In this document: in pieces, positions 1-11,708 of the stretch
Layout: each line of letters begins with the position of its first letter
How positions within the stretch are numbered: the first letter of the stretch is position 1
Assembly: GCF_002127325.2 (NCBI RefSeq)
Contig: NC_035436.2
Location: 112,987,591-113,051,590, forward strand
DNA: 64,000 bases
Reading direction: 5' to 3'
Source: Helianthus annuus
Lineage: Eukaryota > Streptophyta > Magnoliopsida > Asterales > Asteraceae
The notes under the pieces: model-generated
What the model saw: the letters and a program-made list of their open reading frames with translations, nothing else
Database searches by the model: none
What the model was told of the DNA's origin: nothing
Position numbers and translations under genes: made by a program

Positions 1-445
1 TCTACCATCGTTTTTCAAATGATTTACAAACAATACAATCAACAAGGTTCATGACTACATTTCATTAAACATTTTTCTAAACCTAAGTCATGGATCCTAT
101 TTTCACAAAACCTATGTATCTCACAGGCATTTTTATGCTGACGTACCTATTTTCACATGTGTTTCAGGAGCAAATGCATAGGATGATCGTGATACACTAG
201 GATGGACCTGGGCCTCGGTGACGATAAAATAGATCTAGACTAGTTAAAACTTGTTATGTACTTTGTTTCTTTTTTTTTTTTAAGACAATGTAACATGTTG
301 GTTCTTGTTTCAAAAAATGTATTCCACCCTTGGGTGATGAATAAAATATTATTTAAATTACCTTGGATGTGGAACAATAATTCTGTTACAACACTCCCCG
401 ACGTTTCCGCCACGATTTGATGTTTTACGTGGTCGGGGTGTGACA
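1..445 (+). mobile_element. 3' end of a Tekay-like Ty3/gypsy LTR (cut by window edge)
   Basis: This stretch closely matches the last ~450 bases of the LTRs ending at 28773, 46700 and 55575. It has the same 'gtatctcacaggcattttta' block, the same TTTCAG|GAG acceptor-like site near 167, and the same terminal CGGGGTGTGACA. No primer site follows position 445, so it is a 3' LTR, a solo LTR or a truncated LTR; the missing left part decides which. It is non-coding. Confidence 0.85.
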
Positions 446-531
446 TCGAGCGTCTGTGTCATTGATTCCGCCTTTGATTCGGATAAACAACTCTTCCGAA
501 CAACTCAGTCAGGTCGCACAACGATCCTACA
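446..531 (+). mobile_element. Ty1/copia LTR 3'-terminal fragment
   Basis: The segment ends in GATCCTACA and contains ATTCCGC and a CTCAGTCAGGTC block. It aligns by eye with the last ~90 bases of the copia-3 LTR (62930-63016), which ends in the same nonamer. There is no TG start and no primer site after it. It is therefore a truncated LTR tail wedged between two gypsy LTRs, most likely left by deletion. Confidence 0.6.
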
Positions 532-2581
532 AAAGTTATATTTATTTCTTTTAAAACAATCATCGAGTCGTTGTGTTTGAAAATAAATATATATTATATT
601 TATTTTTATAAAGCGAATCCGTGTTGTTTGATATTTGGAATAAATATAAAAACTATATCGAAATCACGTCGTTTGATATTTGAAATAAATATAAATTATA
701 TTTAATTTTATAAAACGGTTTCGTATTGTATTGTTCGGTACTTGAAAGAATTGCATCGTTGGATATAATATCTAAATTATCGATTTTATAAGTTATGCAA
801 AGTCGTCAAAAGAAAGACACTTCTATATTTATTTTTATAAGAAAACTTGTATTTCGATTAGTTTTTTTTTAAGCTTTAAATACGTTTGTAATTCGGGTTT
901 ATAATGAAAAACGGACAGAGTTTCCTCTGTTTTTGGACGGCCCCGACAACACAAGTTGTCGTTTTATTTTCAAAAATCAACAACATTCAACAATATTTAT
1001 ATAAACTCAAGTAATATACGAAGCCGCAAACTTTATAATTCATGATTTTTATTATTCGGTTCGAGAGCTCGTTTATCACGTAACTAAAACTATAGAAATT
1101 ACAAAATAAACACGCCGTTAATTTTTACCAAGTCTTCATGTCGAAATATCGAGCCGCTTGACTAAGTTGATCGAGTTGACTCGGTTTAACCGAGTCAACC
1201 TGAACCACGAACCAAATCTGTTGACTGCTGACCCGTAGACTATCTTGACTGCTTTGACCCGTTGACTATCTTGACCGCTTTGACCAGGTTTGACCTGGTG
1301 TTCACCCGTTCCAGGCCTCGAACCGAACCGAGATACCCGAGGTTGAACCTAACCCAAAACCCCAACTACGGCTGAAACATCTTGAACCAAAACGAAGTCT
1401 GAATTCGAAATTTGAAGTGACCCGAAACAAAACCCAAGCCCGCTAACATGAGCCCGAAACTGAAATGAGACCGAGCCACTTACCAGAGTCGTAAATAACC
1501 ACCACCACCGTCACAGGTGCCGCTGCCGCTGGTGGTCTTTTGCCGTTCCTTCGCTTTCTCTCTCCTCCCCTTTACTCTTTTCTGATCGATCCGCTGCTCA
1601 CCACCACCAAGAGTGGTGGTGGTGGCCCGTCTTGCTGCTCGAAGAAGAGGGGGGTGTGTGACTGTGAGAGATGAAGGAAGAGTGTTGTGGGTGTTTGTCA
1701 CTGGCAATAATGACGACCGGCAGGGTCGTCGGTCTGGTTGTGGTCTTCACCGGAGAGGGATCGAGAGGGAGGGGAGGGACATTGGGGTTTGCTGCTTGTT
1801 TGGAAGAAAGATTAGGGGTTCAACAAAAGAGGTTCAACATATATTATGAAATGTTTGTTCATAAGTGTGTTGTGTATTTGAGAAGTTGAATCCTCTAGGT
1901 TGTGTTGTCTGATATATGTAACCAAGAGAGAGAGAGGAAAGACCTTTTTCTTATGTGTGTATGAATGTGTAGACAAATTGAGAGAGGGATAGAGGGTAAT
2001 TGAATGTGTATTGTTTTGTCTGCACAATATGAAGATAAAAAGGGGGTATGGATCCTTTTTATAGATGTTATGAAATCTTAGAAGATCTTGTGTGCTCCAA
2101 TATTGATCTCAACAATCTTTTGTTGAGATTTGTTTAGATTTTGGCAAGATTTTATAAGATCTTGAAGAGATTTTGGAAAGATTTACAAGTAAAATCTTGT
2201 AGAAAAGATCCAATATGTTATGTGCAGGTTTAGGCTTGTGGGTTTTGGGCTGGGGCTCAGGGCCCACAAGCCCATCTCATGTGTAAGCGGCCCGTAATTC
2301 CTATGAGACCCGATATCGCAACCCAACTCCATAAGCATAAAATATTCGTGTAACATCCATATTTGTCGGTGTCGTCAGTATTTTGTACGGTTTCAGTTCG
2401 TTGTCGCGTAATATCCAGCAGATTTTTCGTAAGTCGCCCTTCGCGCACTATACATTCGAATAAACGTTCCTAGGTACTCCAAAGGCCTAATTAAGTTAAT
2501 TTGCGCTGTAAACACTATTTATTATCACGTTAATCATCTGTTAATCACATAATTAGGTGCCGTAAATCACCGGTTGTCACA
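532..2581 (-). repeat. 3' LTR of the LARD-like element, truncated
   Basis: It is collinear with 6374-8480 of the 5' LTR, with substitutions and small indels. The homology stops abruptly at about 532, next to the copia tail, so roughly 1.6 kb of this LTR is missing. It retains a minus-strand TATAAAAA at 2063-2056, the TTGAC-rich tract near 1159-1295 and a hairpin of GGTGGT/CCACCA repeats near 1598-1624. Confidence 0.85.
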
Positions 2582-2593
2582 TTCTCCCCCTGT
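2582..2593 (-). other. Polypurine tract of the LARD-like element
   Basis: The minus strand reads acagggggagaa directly before the LTR start. Just upstream (2606-2622) is the AAATTTCG...CGAAATTT inverted repeat that also precedes the tracts of gypsy-2 and gypsy-3. In this family the tract primes plus-strand DNA synthesis. Confidence 0.8.
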
Positions 2594-4730
2594 TACAGAA
2601 ATTTCGTCCTCGAAATTTAGACTATGTTATCTCCTCAGAATTGTGTTGTTCGCAGGTATGTTAGAATAATAACAAGGTGAATGACCGCGTAATTGAAACA
2701 AGACTTTTTCGAATCATGTGAATATAATGACATTTCTCAACAATAAGAACCCAACGGTTTAAAAGAGATGTGTTTCAAAAGTTGATGTTAAAGGAAACAA
2801 GATGTATAGATACAGTCACTCGTGTGTCTAAGTTAACAGGGGTCCAACAAAGAACAGGAACTTCGACCAATTGAATTTCGTATGAACGTTCACAATATGT
2901 AAATGACTTCTAGAAGCAACAACATCCACTAGATGAACTTAGAATCAACAAGCTCAAATGTACTAGTTTGCATGAGACGCTCGATCATGATCAGCACAAG
3001 CTGCAAGTTATATCGACGCCACAAGGTGTCGTAGTGATTGAAACAATTCAAATATGGTGGTGATCAAACAAGTATCACCTGTGTTTGAAACCAAATGAAG
3101 ATTCAACGAAATAAATCTGAACGTTTGTTCCAAACAAACATCATAGAATTTACAATTGAAAATGGAACATCCAAGAAATAAATGTTTCGATCGAAGATGA
3201 GAAACCAATGAATATCACAAAACATTCGATCGATTTTGAAAGAACCGTTAGTAGGTACACCAGAATATAGAAAATGAATTTGTGTACCATTGTCTTAACA
3301 CACTATTGTATTAAGATTGTTGTAATATGGTAAATCAAAGCGGATTTAAAGCAATCAATAAATAAGTATTTAAATCCGTGCATGAGATGTGTAAACGAGA
3401 TTAGCGCAAGCTTCAAATTAGTGAGAACGCCACCCCACAAGGTGTCGAAATCAACAAACAATTTAATGGAGTCGAATGCCAAACAAGTTTACTTTGACTT
3501 GGAACAAATGAAACACTTGTTAAAACGAATTTTGAATATGATACTCCCAATACATCATATGATGTGTTGAATTGAATATGTGTAATGAACAAGTTCAAAC
3601 AATTGAACTTGGTTTTAGCGCAATCCGACAATAAATATATATGTTTCAAAAAGGAAATTTCGACATGGTTACGACGAAAAAAAACCATGTATGTAACTTG
3701 AAAAGAAAAGAACTTTCAAGAGAATGTGTTGACTTGATAACAAAGGAGCTAACAATTACAATAATATAGGTCATTCGAATCACAAATCAATAATTAGATT
3801 TAGCGAAATAATATATGAACTTTAATAAAACGCTTTATTCGAAACAATACCACATGCGTAACAAACGATGCATGCGTAACATATGAATTTTCAAGAAATG
3901 AAGCAAATGAGTGTTCGCTATAACAGAAGAAGTTATTGTGATGCAATGACCATTAAGAGAAGTAGAGATGTGAAAATCTACTCACTAGATGCAAAGGCCG
4001 GAATTTCAATAAAAGAAATTTAAGGACTTTACCTGGGGTTGCATGTGATAACCGGTTGTTAGGTGACATTACCATGGAATGTCGAACATAGCGTATTTGT
4101 CGTTAATGCGATAGGGGGAATGCGGAGACATACATCTTCTTCTTGGAGTGATTCGTGTTATTGCAGGACCGCGTGCCAAACCGCTGCTTCCTAATCGATA
4201 GTTTTCGCACTGACAGAATTTGTATCGGCGCTGAAATGCTCCATCTTGTCTTCTCAAAAACCGTGCCTCGTAAGTCGTATGTAACATACTTCAACCTCCG
4301 TTGATGTATAGTTGCGTTTCGTGAAGCTTGCACGCCCGTGCTTTGTTTTGCGTAGGTTACCTGCTCGGTTAACTAAAATAGCAAAGAAGACATAATAATG
4401 GCGTTTGTCCGTGTTAATAGACGTGGTACCTACGTGATGACCTTTAATGAACTTCAATATAAGTTTTCGAAGGTATTAAATGTATGTTTTCTATACTCTC
4501 TTAGTTTTGTGTACCGTATGCGACTGTTTTGTGTACCGTGTGTAAAACACAACTTTAGCGTATGTTAAAAATCAAAATTCTGACCTTTTTGTGTTCGGCA
4601 ACGGTTGGAGACCATATTCGAGTCTTAGGCGTTCTGTATGTATTCAATGTTTTAATAATCTAAGTTCCCAGAGGAAAGTGAGGTTAGAGCCTAGGTATCT
4701 CTACAGAAACCTAATTCGCTGTAACCTATA
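2594..4730 (-). other. Non-coding interior of the LARD-like element
   Basis: All open frames here are under 100 codons and none resembles a retroelement protein. Two sub-segments (about 2940-3240 and 3380-3700) share stretches such as 'ccacaaggtgtcg', which suggests an old internal duplication. I see nothing else interpretable. Confidence 0.65.
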
Positions 4731-4743
4731 GCTCTGATACCAA
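4731..4743 (-). other. Primer binding site, tRNA-iMet type
   Basis: The minus strand reads TTGGTATCAGAGC, complementary to the 3' end of plant initiator tRNA-Met, two bases inside the end of the 5' LTR. It fixes the element's orientation and the LTR boundary at 4746. Confidence 0.9.
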
Positions 4744-4906
4744 TCTGTCACACCCCGAAATTATCAGAGCTGGCGTGACTGGACTGGTATCTTCGTTGCA
4801 CAGCGGAAGCAAATAAGCTAAGACTTCTAGAAAATGAACGCCCACTAAGTACTCGAATCTCCAATGGCTCTCCTATTCCAATTGTGCCTTAACTTTGAAA
4901 TGCAAA

Positions 4907-5929
4907 CTGAGAAAGAAACATGCGAAAAAGTCAACATAAAGTTGAGCGAGTTCATAGTTTGTTTGTAAAAGATTTGAAATAAATCTTTTAAACAACCGGT
5001 TTGTGAAATAATATTGAGAAAACAAATTTAGAAATCATTTTATTGCCAAGTTATATGGAAACTGGTATTTGTAACGCATTATGTTTGTAAAACCATGTAT
5101 TTGTAAACTCTCGTATTTGTAATGTTTATCTAACCGTCAATGCCCACCCTGACTTTGACTCCATGCCCGCATAATCCTATGCTTTGAATTTGTATAAAAT
5201 ATGGTATTTAATTTGTATAATTCAAGTATTTCTGTAAGTATGTATGTCCCTGATATGTAGCAATAAGGAAAAAGAGATCACCAATGGGTTGTAAAGCCAA
5301 TGGTATGTGTGAAATGGTGCAGGAAGACTCAAACCTAGCAAATTTGTCTCCGGGATGAAGACATAGTCACCACTATGGGCCGCCCTGGCCTCATGGGTGT
5401 GGGCTCGCTACACCCAAATAGATCTATCACTCACGTCCCTTGGTCCTACAATGAGGATTAATGGCCTTAAGTGTTGTGCCTACCACTCACATGATCTAGT
5501 AGTAAACCCTCCTTAAGCTAATCATACCATGTATAAAATGTCTGAAATAATTGTAACATGTATCTTACCCCAGCCTCTAAGGCCAACTCCCCAGTCTCTA
5601 TATATTATCACCAGACGATCCATCCTTAGTCATGAAAATCATTAACATTTTAATAATACACATTTTTTTTTGTAAAAAACCGGTATATTTATTTTGATTC
5701 ATTCATAAACTATTTGAGTTCCTTGAAATCTGTTCGTAATATGATTTAGAAATATGAGTTTTCATTCGTTCAAAAGCTTTGTATGTTCTTGCAAAACGTG
5801 CTTTGTCTAAAAATATGCAATCTTTGTTCATCGAGACTTTGTGTGTTTTCTACAAAACGTGCATGTCTTTCAACCCCGAAAACATTTACAAAAATGTAAA
5901 ACCATAAAAAGGTGGGGTTATGAACTCAC
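4907..5929 (-). other. Putative leader intron inside the LARD-like LTR
   Basis: On the minus strand a consensus donor TTCAG|GTGAGTTC begins at 5929. An acceptor TTTCTTTCTCAG ends at 4907, with a TTGAC branch-like site about 30 bases upstream. The sequence after the donor (CCCC, then pyrimidines, then a GGGGTTGAAA-like block) matches what follows the donor in gypsy-2 and gypsy-3 LTRs. Splicing is inferred from motif conservation only. Confidence 0.5.
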
Positions 5930-7050
5930 CTGAATCGCCTTGTGCAAAGCTAGCTAAATACGACTTCGTGGTGCGTTTCCAAGACTTGTCTTGCTAACGT
6001 GTATTCTACAATATTCCTAACATGGAATATCTAAATAAGTTTCTAAATGAACACGGTAACTAAACCACATGTCACCGAGCTCTACCGAGTCGTTAATCGA
6101 ACGATTTGACGGTACGTTGTTAACTTAATGAAAGCGATGAAGTTATACTTGCTAAGTTTCGTTTATTGTCACGATAATTTACTAAGTCTATACACACTTA
6201 GTTTTCGAATGATTTCAAAGTATAGAAATATTTATAAAAATATATAAATATATTGTTGTAATCGCGTTAGCTGTCTCGAGAAGTGGTATGTGTATGTGAA
6301 GACTGTTTTATGAAAAGAATATATATAATAAACTCGCATTATATATCGTATGCCGTTGAGGCGTTTGAAATAAATATAAAAGTTATATTTTTTTTTAAAA
6401 CAATCAACGAGTCATTGTGTTTGAAAATAAATATATATTATATTTATTTTTATAAAGCAAATCCGTGTTGTTTGATATTTGGAATAAATATAAAAACTAT
6501 ATCGAAATCACGTCGTTTGATATTTGAAATATTTATATACTATATTTATTTTTATAAAACGATTTCGTATTGTTCGGTACTTGAAAGATTTGCTGAAAAT
6601 AATAAAAGGATTGGAAATATTATACCACATTTTATTTTATAAGAGCATCGTTGGATATAATATCCAAATTGTCGTTTTTATAAGTTATGCAAAGTCGCCA
6701 AAAGAAAGACATTTCTATATTTATTTTTATAAGAAAACTTGTATTTCGATTAGTGTCGTTTTTAGGCTCTAAATACGTTTGTAATTCAGGTTTTTAATGA
6801 AAAACGGACAGAGTTTCCTCTGTTTTTGGACGGCCCCGACAACACAAGTTGTCGTTTTATTTTCAAAAATCAACAAGATTCAACAATATTTATATAAACT
6901 CAAGTAACATACGAAGCCGCAAACTTTATAATTCACGATTTTTATTATTCGGTTCGAGAGCTCGTTTATCACCTAACTAAAACTATAGAAATTAAGAAAT
7001 AAACACGCCGTTAATTTTTACCAAGTCTTCATCTCGAAATGTCGAACCGC

Positions 7051-7188
7051 TTGACTGAGTTGACCGAGTTGACTCGGTTTAACTGAGTCAACCTGAACCA
7101 CGAACCGAATCTGTTGACTGTTGACCCGTTGACTATCTTGACTGCTTTGACCCGTTGACTATCTTGACCGCTTTGACCAGGTTTGACC
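7051..7188. repeat. TTGAC(C/T) cluster in the LARD LTR
   Basis: Twelve copies of TTGACC/TTGACT lie in 138 bases, several spaced 8-10 bases apart. The 3' LTR copy (1159-1295) keeps about nine. TTGAC is the core of the W-box bound by WRKY factors. Here it lies about 750-900 bases downstream of the minus-strand TATA motif, so it may be only a simple repeat. Confidence 0.7.
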
Positions 7189-7954
7189 TGGTGCTCACCC
7201 GTTCCAGGCCTCGAACTGAACCGAGATACCCGAGGTTGAACCGAACCCAAAATCCGAACCGTGACTGAAACATCTTAAACCAAAACAAAGTCTGAATTCG
7301 AAATTTGAAGTGACCCAAAACAAAACCCAAACCCGCTAACATGAGCCCGAAACTGAAAGGAGACCGAGCCACTTACCGGAGTCGTAAATAACCACCACCA
7401 CCGTCACAGGTGCCACCGCCACCGCCGGTGGTCTTCTGCCATTCCGTCACTCTCTCTCTCCTCCCCTTTACTCTTTTCTGATCGATCTGCCGCTCACCAC
7501 CACCCAACAGTGGTGGTGGTGGTCCGTCTTGCTGCTCGAAGAAGAGGGGGGGATGTGTGATTGTGAGAGATGAAGGAAGAGTGTTGTGGGTGTTTGTCGC
7601 TGGCAATAATGACGACCGGAGGGGTCGTCGGTCTGGCTGTGGTCTTCACCGGAGAGGGATCGAAAGGGAGGGGAGGGACTTTGGGGTCTGCTGCTTGTTT
7701 GGAAGAAAGATTAGGGGTTCAACAAAAGAGGTTCAACATATATTATGAAATGTTTGTTCATAAGTGTGTTGTGTATTTGAGAAGTTGAATCCCCTAGGTT
7801 TTGTTGTCTGATATATGTAACCGAGTGAGAGAGAGGAAAGACCTTTTTCTTGTGTGTGTATGAATGTGCAGACAAATTGAGAGAGGGATAGAGGGTAATT
7901 GAATGTGTATTGTTTTGTCTGCACAATATGAAGATAAAAAGGGGGTATGGATCC

Positions 7955-7962
7955 TTTTTATA
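7955..7962 (-). promoter_or_regulatory. TATA box of the LARD 5' LTR
   Basis: The minus strand reads TATAAAAA, followed by a purine-poor stretch; it is conserved at 2056-2063 in the other LTR. Position (about 520 bases into the LTR) and conservation suit the U3 promoter. Confidence 0.55.
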
Positions 7963-8480
7963 GATGTTATGAAATTTTAGAAGATCTTGTGTGCTCCAAT
8001 ATTGATCTAAACAATCTTTTGTGGAGATTTGTTTAGATTTTGGCAAGATTTTATAAGATCTTGAGGAGATTTTGGAAATATTTACAAGTAAAATCTTGTA
8101 GCAAAGATCCAATATGTTATGTGCAGGTTTAGGCTTGTAGGTTTTGGGCTTGGGCCTAGGGCCCACAAGCCCATCTCATGTGTAAGCGGCCCGTAATTCC
8201 TTTGAGACCCGATATCGCAACCCAACTCCATAAGCATAAAATGTTCGTGTAACATCCATATTTGTCGGTGTCATCAGTATTTTGTACGGTTTCTGTTCGT
8301 TGTCGCGCAATATCCAGCAGATTTTTCGTAAGTCGCCCTTCGCGGATAGTATAGTCGAATAAACGTTCCTAGGCACTGCAAAGGCCTAATTAAGTTAATT
8401 TACGTTGTAAACACTATTTATTATCGCGTTAATCATCTGTTAATCACGTAATTAGGTGCCGTAAATCACCGGTTGTCACA

Positions 8481-9649
8481 ACTAGCTCTATGGTTAGGGA
8501 AGAACACAAGATGATGGAGATGACAAATGTGTTGGATAAAAGCAAATGGAAGAGGTCCTTCAATCTCCAAGACCACCAAGATTCTTTAGACACCTTCTTG
8601 CACCTTTATGAGTGTTTGGAATGGATGATCAAAATTGAATGAAGGTGGTGGTGTAGTGGATGGCTTCGGCTGAGAGTGGGAGCAAGGGAGGGAAGAAAGA
8701 TGGTGGTTGTTTAGTGTGTGAGATAATGAGAGGATGATGATCTTATAACCATGCTAACCTTTTACCCAATGTATAATGTGTCTTCAAAGTACACAACAAA
8801 TCTCATAACAAATCTTGCAAGATCTTAACAAAATCAAAGGAGATTTAGTGTGATCAAGGGTGGGCCACACCCTTGATGCCGTGAACATGAGGGGGGGGGT
8901 CTAAGTGTAAGTTTAAATCAAAGTTAGGGATATTAGTTAGATTTCAAGTGTATTAGTTAGTGTTCATGTGTAACATGTGTTATATAGGGTGTTAGGGTGT
9001 TCGGGGATCATAACTAGCTCAGAAACATTAAAACAATGCTTCTAGTATAATTTTGGTGTTTCGGGTAGTGTCCGGTTGTTCGGTTAGGTATCAGTTCGTT
9101 AAATTGTCAAACTATACCGTTTAGTGATCTTTATGTACCCTTTTGTGACGCTTTTATTCCCGACACTTAGGAAAGCATTCAGGACCATTTTGTCATATTT
9201 TACATGTGATTAGTTTGTTAAAATGCTGAATTTTGCTGAAATATGCTGAATTCAGCACTTTAGGTGGGTTTTAGGCACTTTCTCGCACTTAAACTATCTT
9301 CTAGGAATGCAGTTTTATGGTCCTTACTTCCCTACACATCATACTAGTGTAACACTTGGTCCTGGGGCTTATCTTGTGTCTCCACATCATGTCTGTCTCA
9401 GTACTGAACTCCCGTCAGTATTTCTAGTTTTTGTCTGATAGCTGTGCCAACTCTGTTTTGAGCATTAATAGAATTGTATTGTGTTGCACGTAGTAATGAT
9501 AAAAGTCTTGCAACATGAAATGCCTTTGTGTGTATATAACAGTAATCAGAATTTCATTCGTCTTGTAAATTAGATCATGCATAGTTATTAAGGCACAGAT
9601 TACTATCTAATTATCATACGAAATGTACGGAAAAGTGCCAGTTGTCACA
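8481..9649 (-). mobile_element. Gypsy LTR fragment (gypsy-1 relative), host of the LARD insertion
   Basis: It is similar along its length to 20868-22013, the first ~1.15 kb of the gypsy-1 LTR. Both share 'tagctct..ggttaggg'-like sequence, a long G-run (8891-8899 here) and the TGTGACAACTG start on the minus strand. It is cut at 8480/8481 by the LARD-like element. No polypurine tract follows 9649, so it is probably a 5' LTR or solo LTR start. The next 52 bases (9650-9701) are unassigned. Confidence 0.72.
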
Positions 9650-9701
9650 AGGTGTTGTAGTTTTTTGCTCTGAAAATTTGGAGACTCTACCTCTATGTCA
9701 C

Positions 9702-11708
9702 TGTCACACACTGACTTTTGTGGAAGCGTATGATGTGTGACTTGCTCAATATCATTGCATTCAATTATAACAAATAACTATATGATTAAAACAAGATGTT
9801 CATCCATTCATAAGTTTTAAAACAATACCAACACAAGTTGTTTAGTACCAACCAACATACTTCATGTTTAACTTATAAACCACTCAAATACTAAGTTCGA
9901 TAACGGACTTTTAACAAAAGACATTAAAAACCAAGGTTTTGATTCATATATCTTATCAAGGATAGGATATACAATTCAAACCCTTCCAAGACAGGATGAC
10001 ATCAATTCTTGAAAATACTTCTTGAAACTTTCAACACCCGCCAGATCCAAATTAGTTTCCTGAAATACATGTAGTTTGAAAACATCAACAAAAGTTGAGC
10101 GAGTTCATGTGTTTTGTATGTGAGCTCGTAATAACTTGTAAACAATTGAGAAAATTCCTTTGATAACCGGTATGTAAAGTGTCTATGAACATATCATTAA
10201 TGTTTTGCAAGGACATTAATATGTGTGGTGCGTAGGAAGTGCTCAAACCTAGTGAATTTCCTCCGGTCCATCCGGCGGGAACGACATAGTCACCACATGC
10301 GGCCACACAAGGACCCGTGGGTGGGGCTCGCTACACCCAGATAGATCTACCACTCATGCCCCTCGGTCTTAAACTAGATTAATAGCACTTAGGAGAGATA
10401 CTACATCATCCACGTGATCTAACAGTTCATTCCTTAGCGAAACCATACCAATGAAACATTTGAACATTTGAAACATGTATCTCACCCCCGTAAGTTATAA
10501 AACCGAAAACAGTATTGCGTCCGATATCCTGTGTACCCAAAGTATGTATCCTTAAGCCGTACTATCACCTACACACGTGCTAAGTCTTATTAGACGTTTA
10601 GGTCGTGTAACGACTCTTAGTCTTAGTTGTTTATTAAGACTTATTTTGGAATTCTTGGTATACCTTGAGTTAAATCTTTGATGTACATTATATAATTCCA
10701 AAGTATATAATTATTAGTTAAAATAATTATACCTTAACATAAATTATATTTATCCATTTGTTTGGAAGATTGTTAAAATAATATATTTTAACTTAGTTTA
10801 TCATGTATTCCCCATATAGATATTTTCCCAAGTATGGGTATACCTGTACTTGTGTATTTTCATACTTGTGTATTTTGCCAAGTATTGGTGGTGTATTATG
10901 GTGTATATTTGTACGTATAGGAATACATATTTTCTTGTATTTATTAAGTATTTTGTACTTAAATTTGTGTATAATTTTCCGGAATATTATTCTTAGACAA
11001 CTAAAAATCATCAAATTTATATTCTTAAATTATTCATATTTTAAGAGAATTTTTATAGAAAAATATCTATAACTTTACTTGGCAAAAATAAATATACCTT
11101 CATATATATCTCAAAAATAATATATATTTTTAAGATTAACTTTAGAAAATATATATTTCTAGTTTTCACCCAAAATAATATATTTTTAACTTGTTTAAAT
11201 ATATATTTTTCTCCACTAAAAAATAATATATTTTCTATTTGACCAAATATGATATATTTGAAATAGTTATAAAAATCCATATTTTACCCTTTCTTCGGAT
11301 TCAAAAATACCGTTTGTCACATTTGTTAAGTTGCGAATTTAATTCCGGAATATATATACTTATAGTCCATATGTCCGATTGTCCAATATTTGGGTATAAA
11401 TTATATATTTAGTCTCTTGAAATTTTGGTGATATTTTATATTGCAAATTTGGTATTTTGGCGTGTTGTATTATTTTCAAGTTCCTAAAATAATATAACTA
11501 ATACATTCAATATACAAGTAATACATAATTTGTGACATCTAAATATATATTTTCCTAAATATATACTTAGTGATTTTTATTATCAAAAATCAACCTTCAA
11601 TATGTGTAATTTTTGTAATAAAAATTATGACAAATTTTTATATTAAAATCAAGATCAAAATTTACTTGCAAACACTTGTTTAAAAATATTTTTCTAAGTG
11701 TTTAATTT
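9702..11708 (-). mobile_element. Gypsy-1 3' LTR, distal part
   Basis: Starts at tgtcacacactg (minus-strand LTR end ...GTGTGACA) and runs to the insertion point of element 4; it continues at 20073. Both halves together give an LTR of about 3.95 kb. The 10081-10340 block is shared with the LARD LTR. The AT-rich stretch 10640-11700 has short low-complexity frames only. Confidence 0.78.
11704..11708. repeat. Target-site duplication of element 4 (left)
   Basis: aattt abuts the LTR start at 11709; the matching aattt is at 20068-20072, directly after the right LTR end. Confidence 0.85.

Larger units (their letters stand above)
532..8480 (-). mobile_element. Non-autonomous Ty3/gypsy element with long LTRs (LARD-like)
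   Basis: Read on the minus strand, the order is 5' LTR (8480 to 4746), primer site (4743 to 4731), non-coding interior (4745 to 2582), polypurine tract (2593 to 2582) and 3' LTR (2581 to about 532, distal part missing). The LTR begins TGTGACAACC and ends GGGGTGTGACA. The 2.16 kb interior has no gag, protease, reverse transcriptase or integrase similarity I can recognise, so mobilisation would have needed proteins from a relative. The right flank starts actag. The left flank was lost with the end of the 3' LTR, so no target duplication can be confirmed. Confidence 0.82.
4746..8480 (-). repeat. 5' LTR of the LARD-like element (3.7 kb)
   Basis: Bounded by tgtcacaccccg at 4746 and ggttgtcaca at 8480, i.e. 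TG...CA on the minus strand. It carries a minus-strand TATAAAAA, a dense TTGAC repeat and a putative leader intron (listed separately). The block at 5330-5420 recurs in the gypsy-1 LTR at 10235-10340, so the two families share their U5-proximal region. Confidence 0.88.

Noticed and set aside
6283..6642. 119-codon frame rich in Ile/Tyr/Phe
   Set aside because: AT-rich LTR sequence; the corresponding stretch of the other LTR copy (532-780) does not keep the frame.
7373..7606. 77-codon minus-strand frame in the LARD LTR, also present at 1480-1707 (75 codons)
   Set aside because: The two copies are LTR duplicates, so shared openness is expected. Composition is low-complexity (Thr/Gly runs from GGT/ACC repeats) and there is no homology I can name.
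8890..8900. G-run as a polypurine tract
   Set aside because: It is in the middle of an LTR (also at 21246-21256) with no LTR boundary after it.
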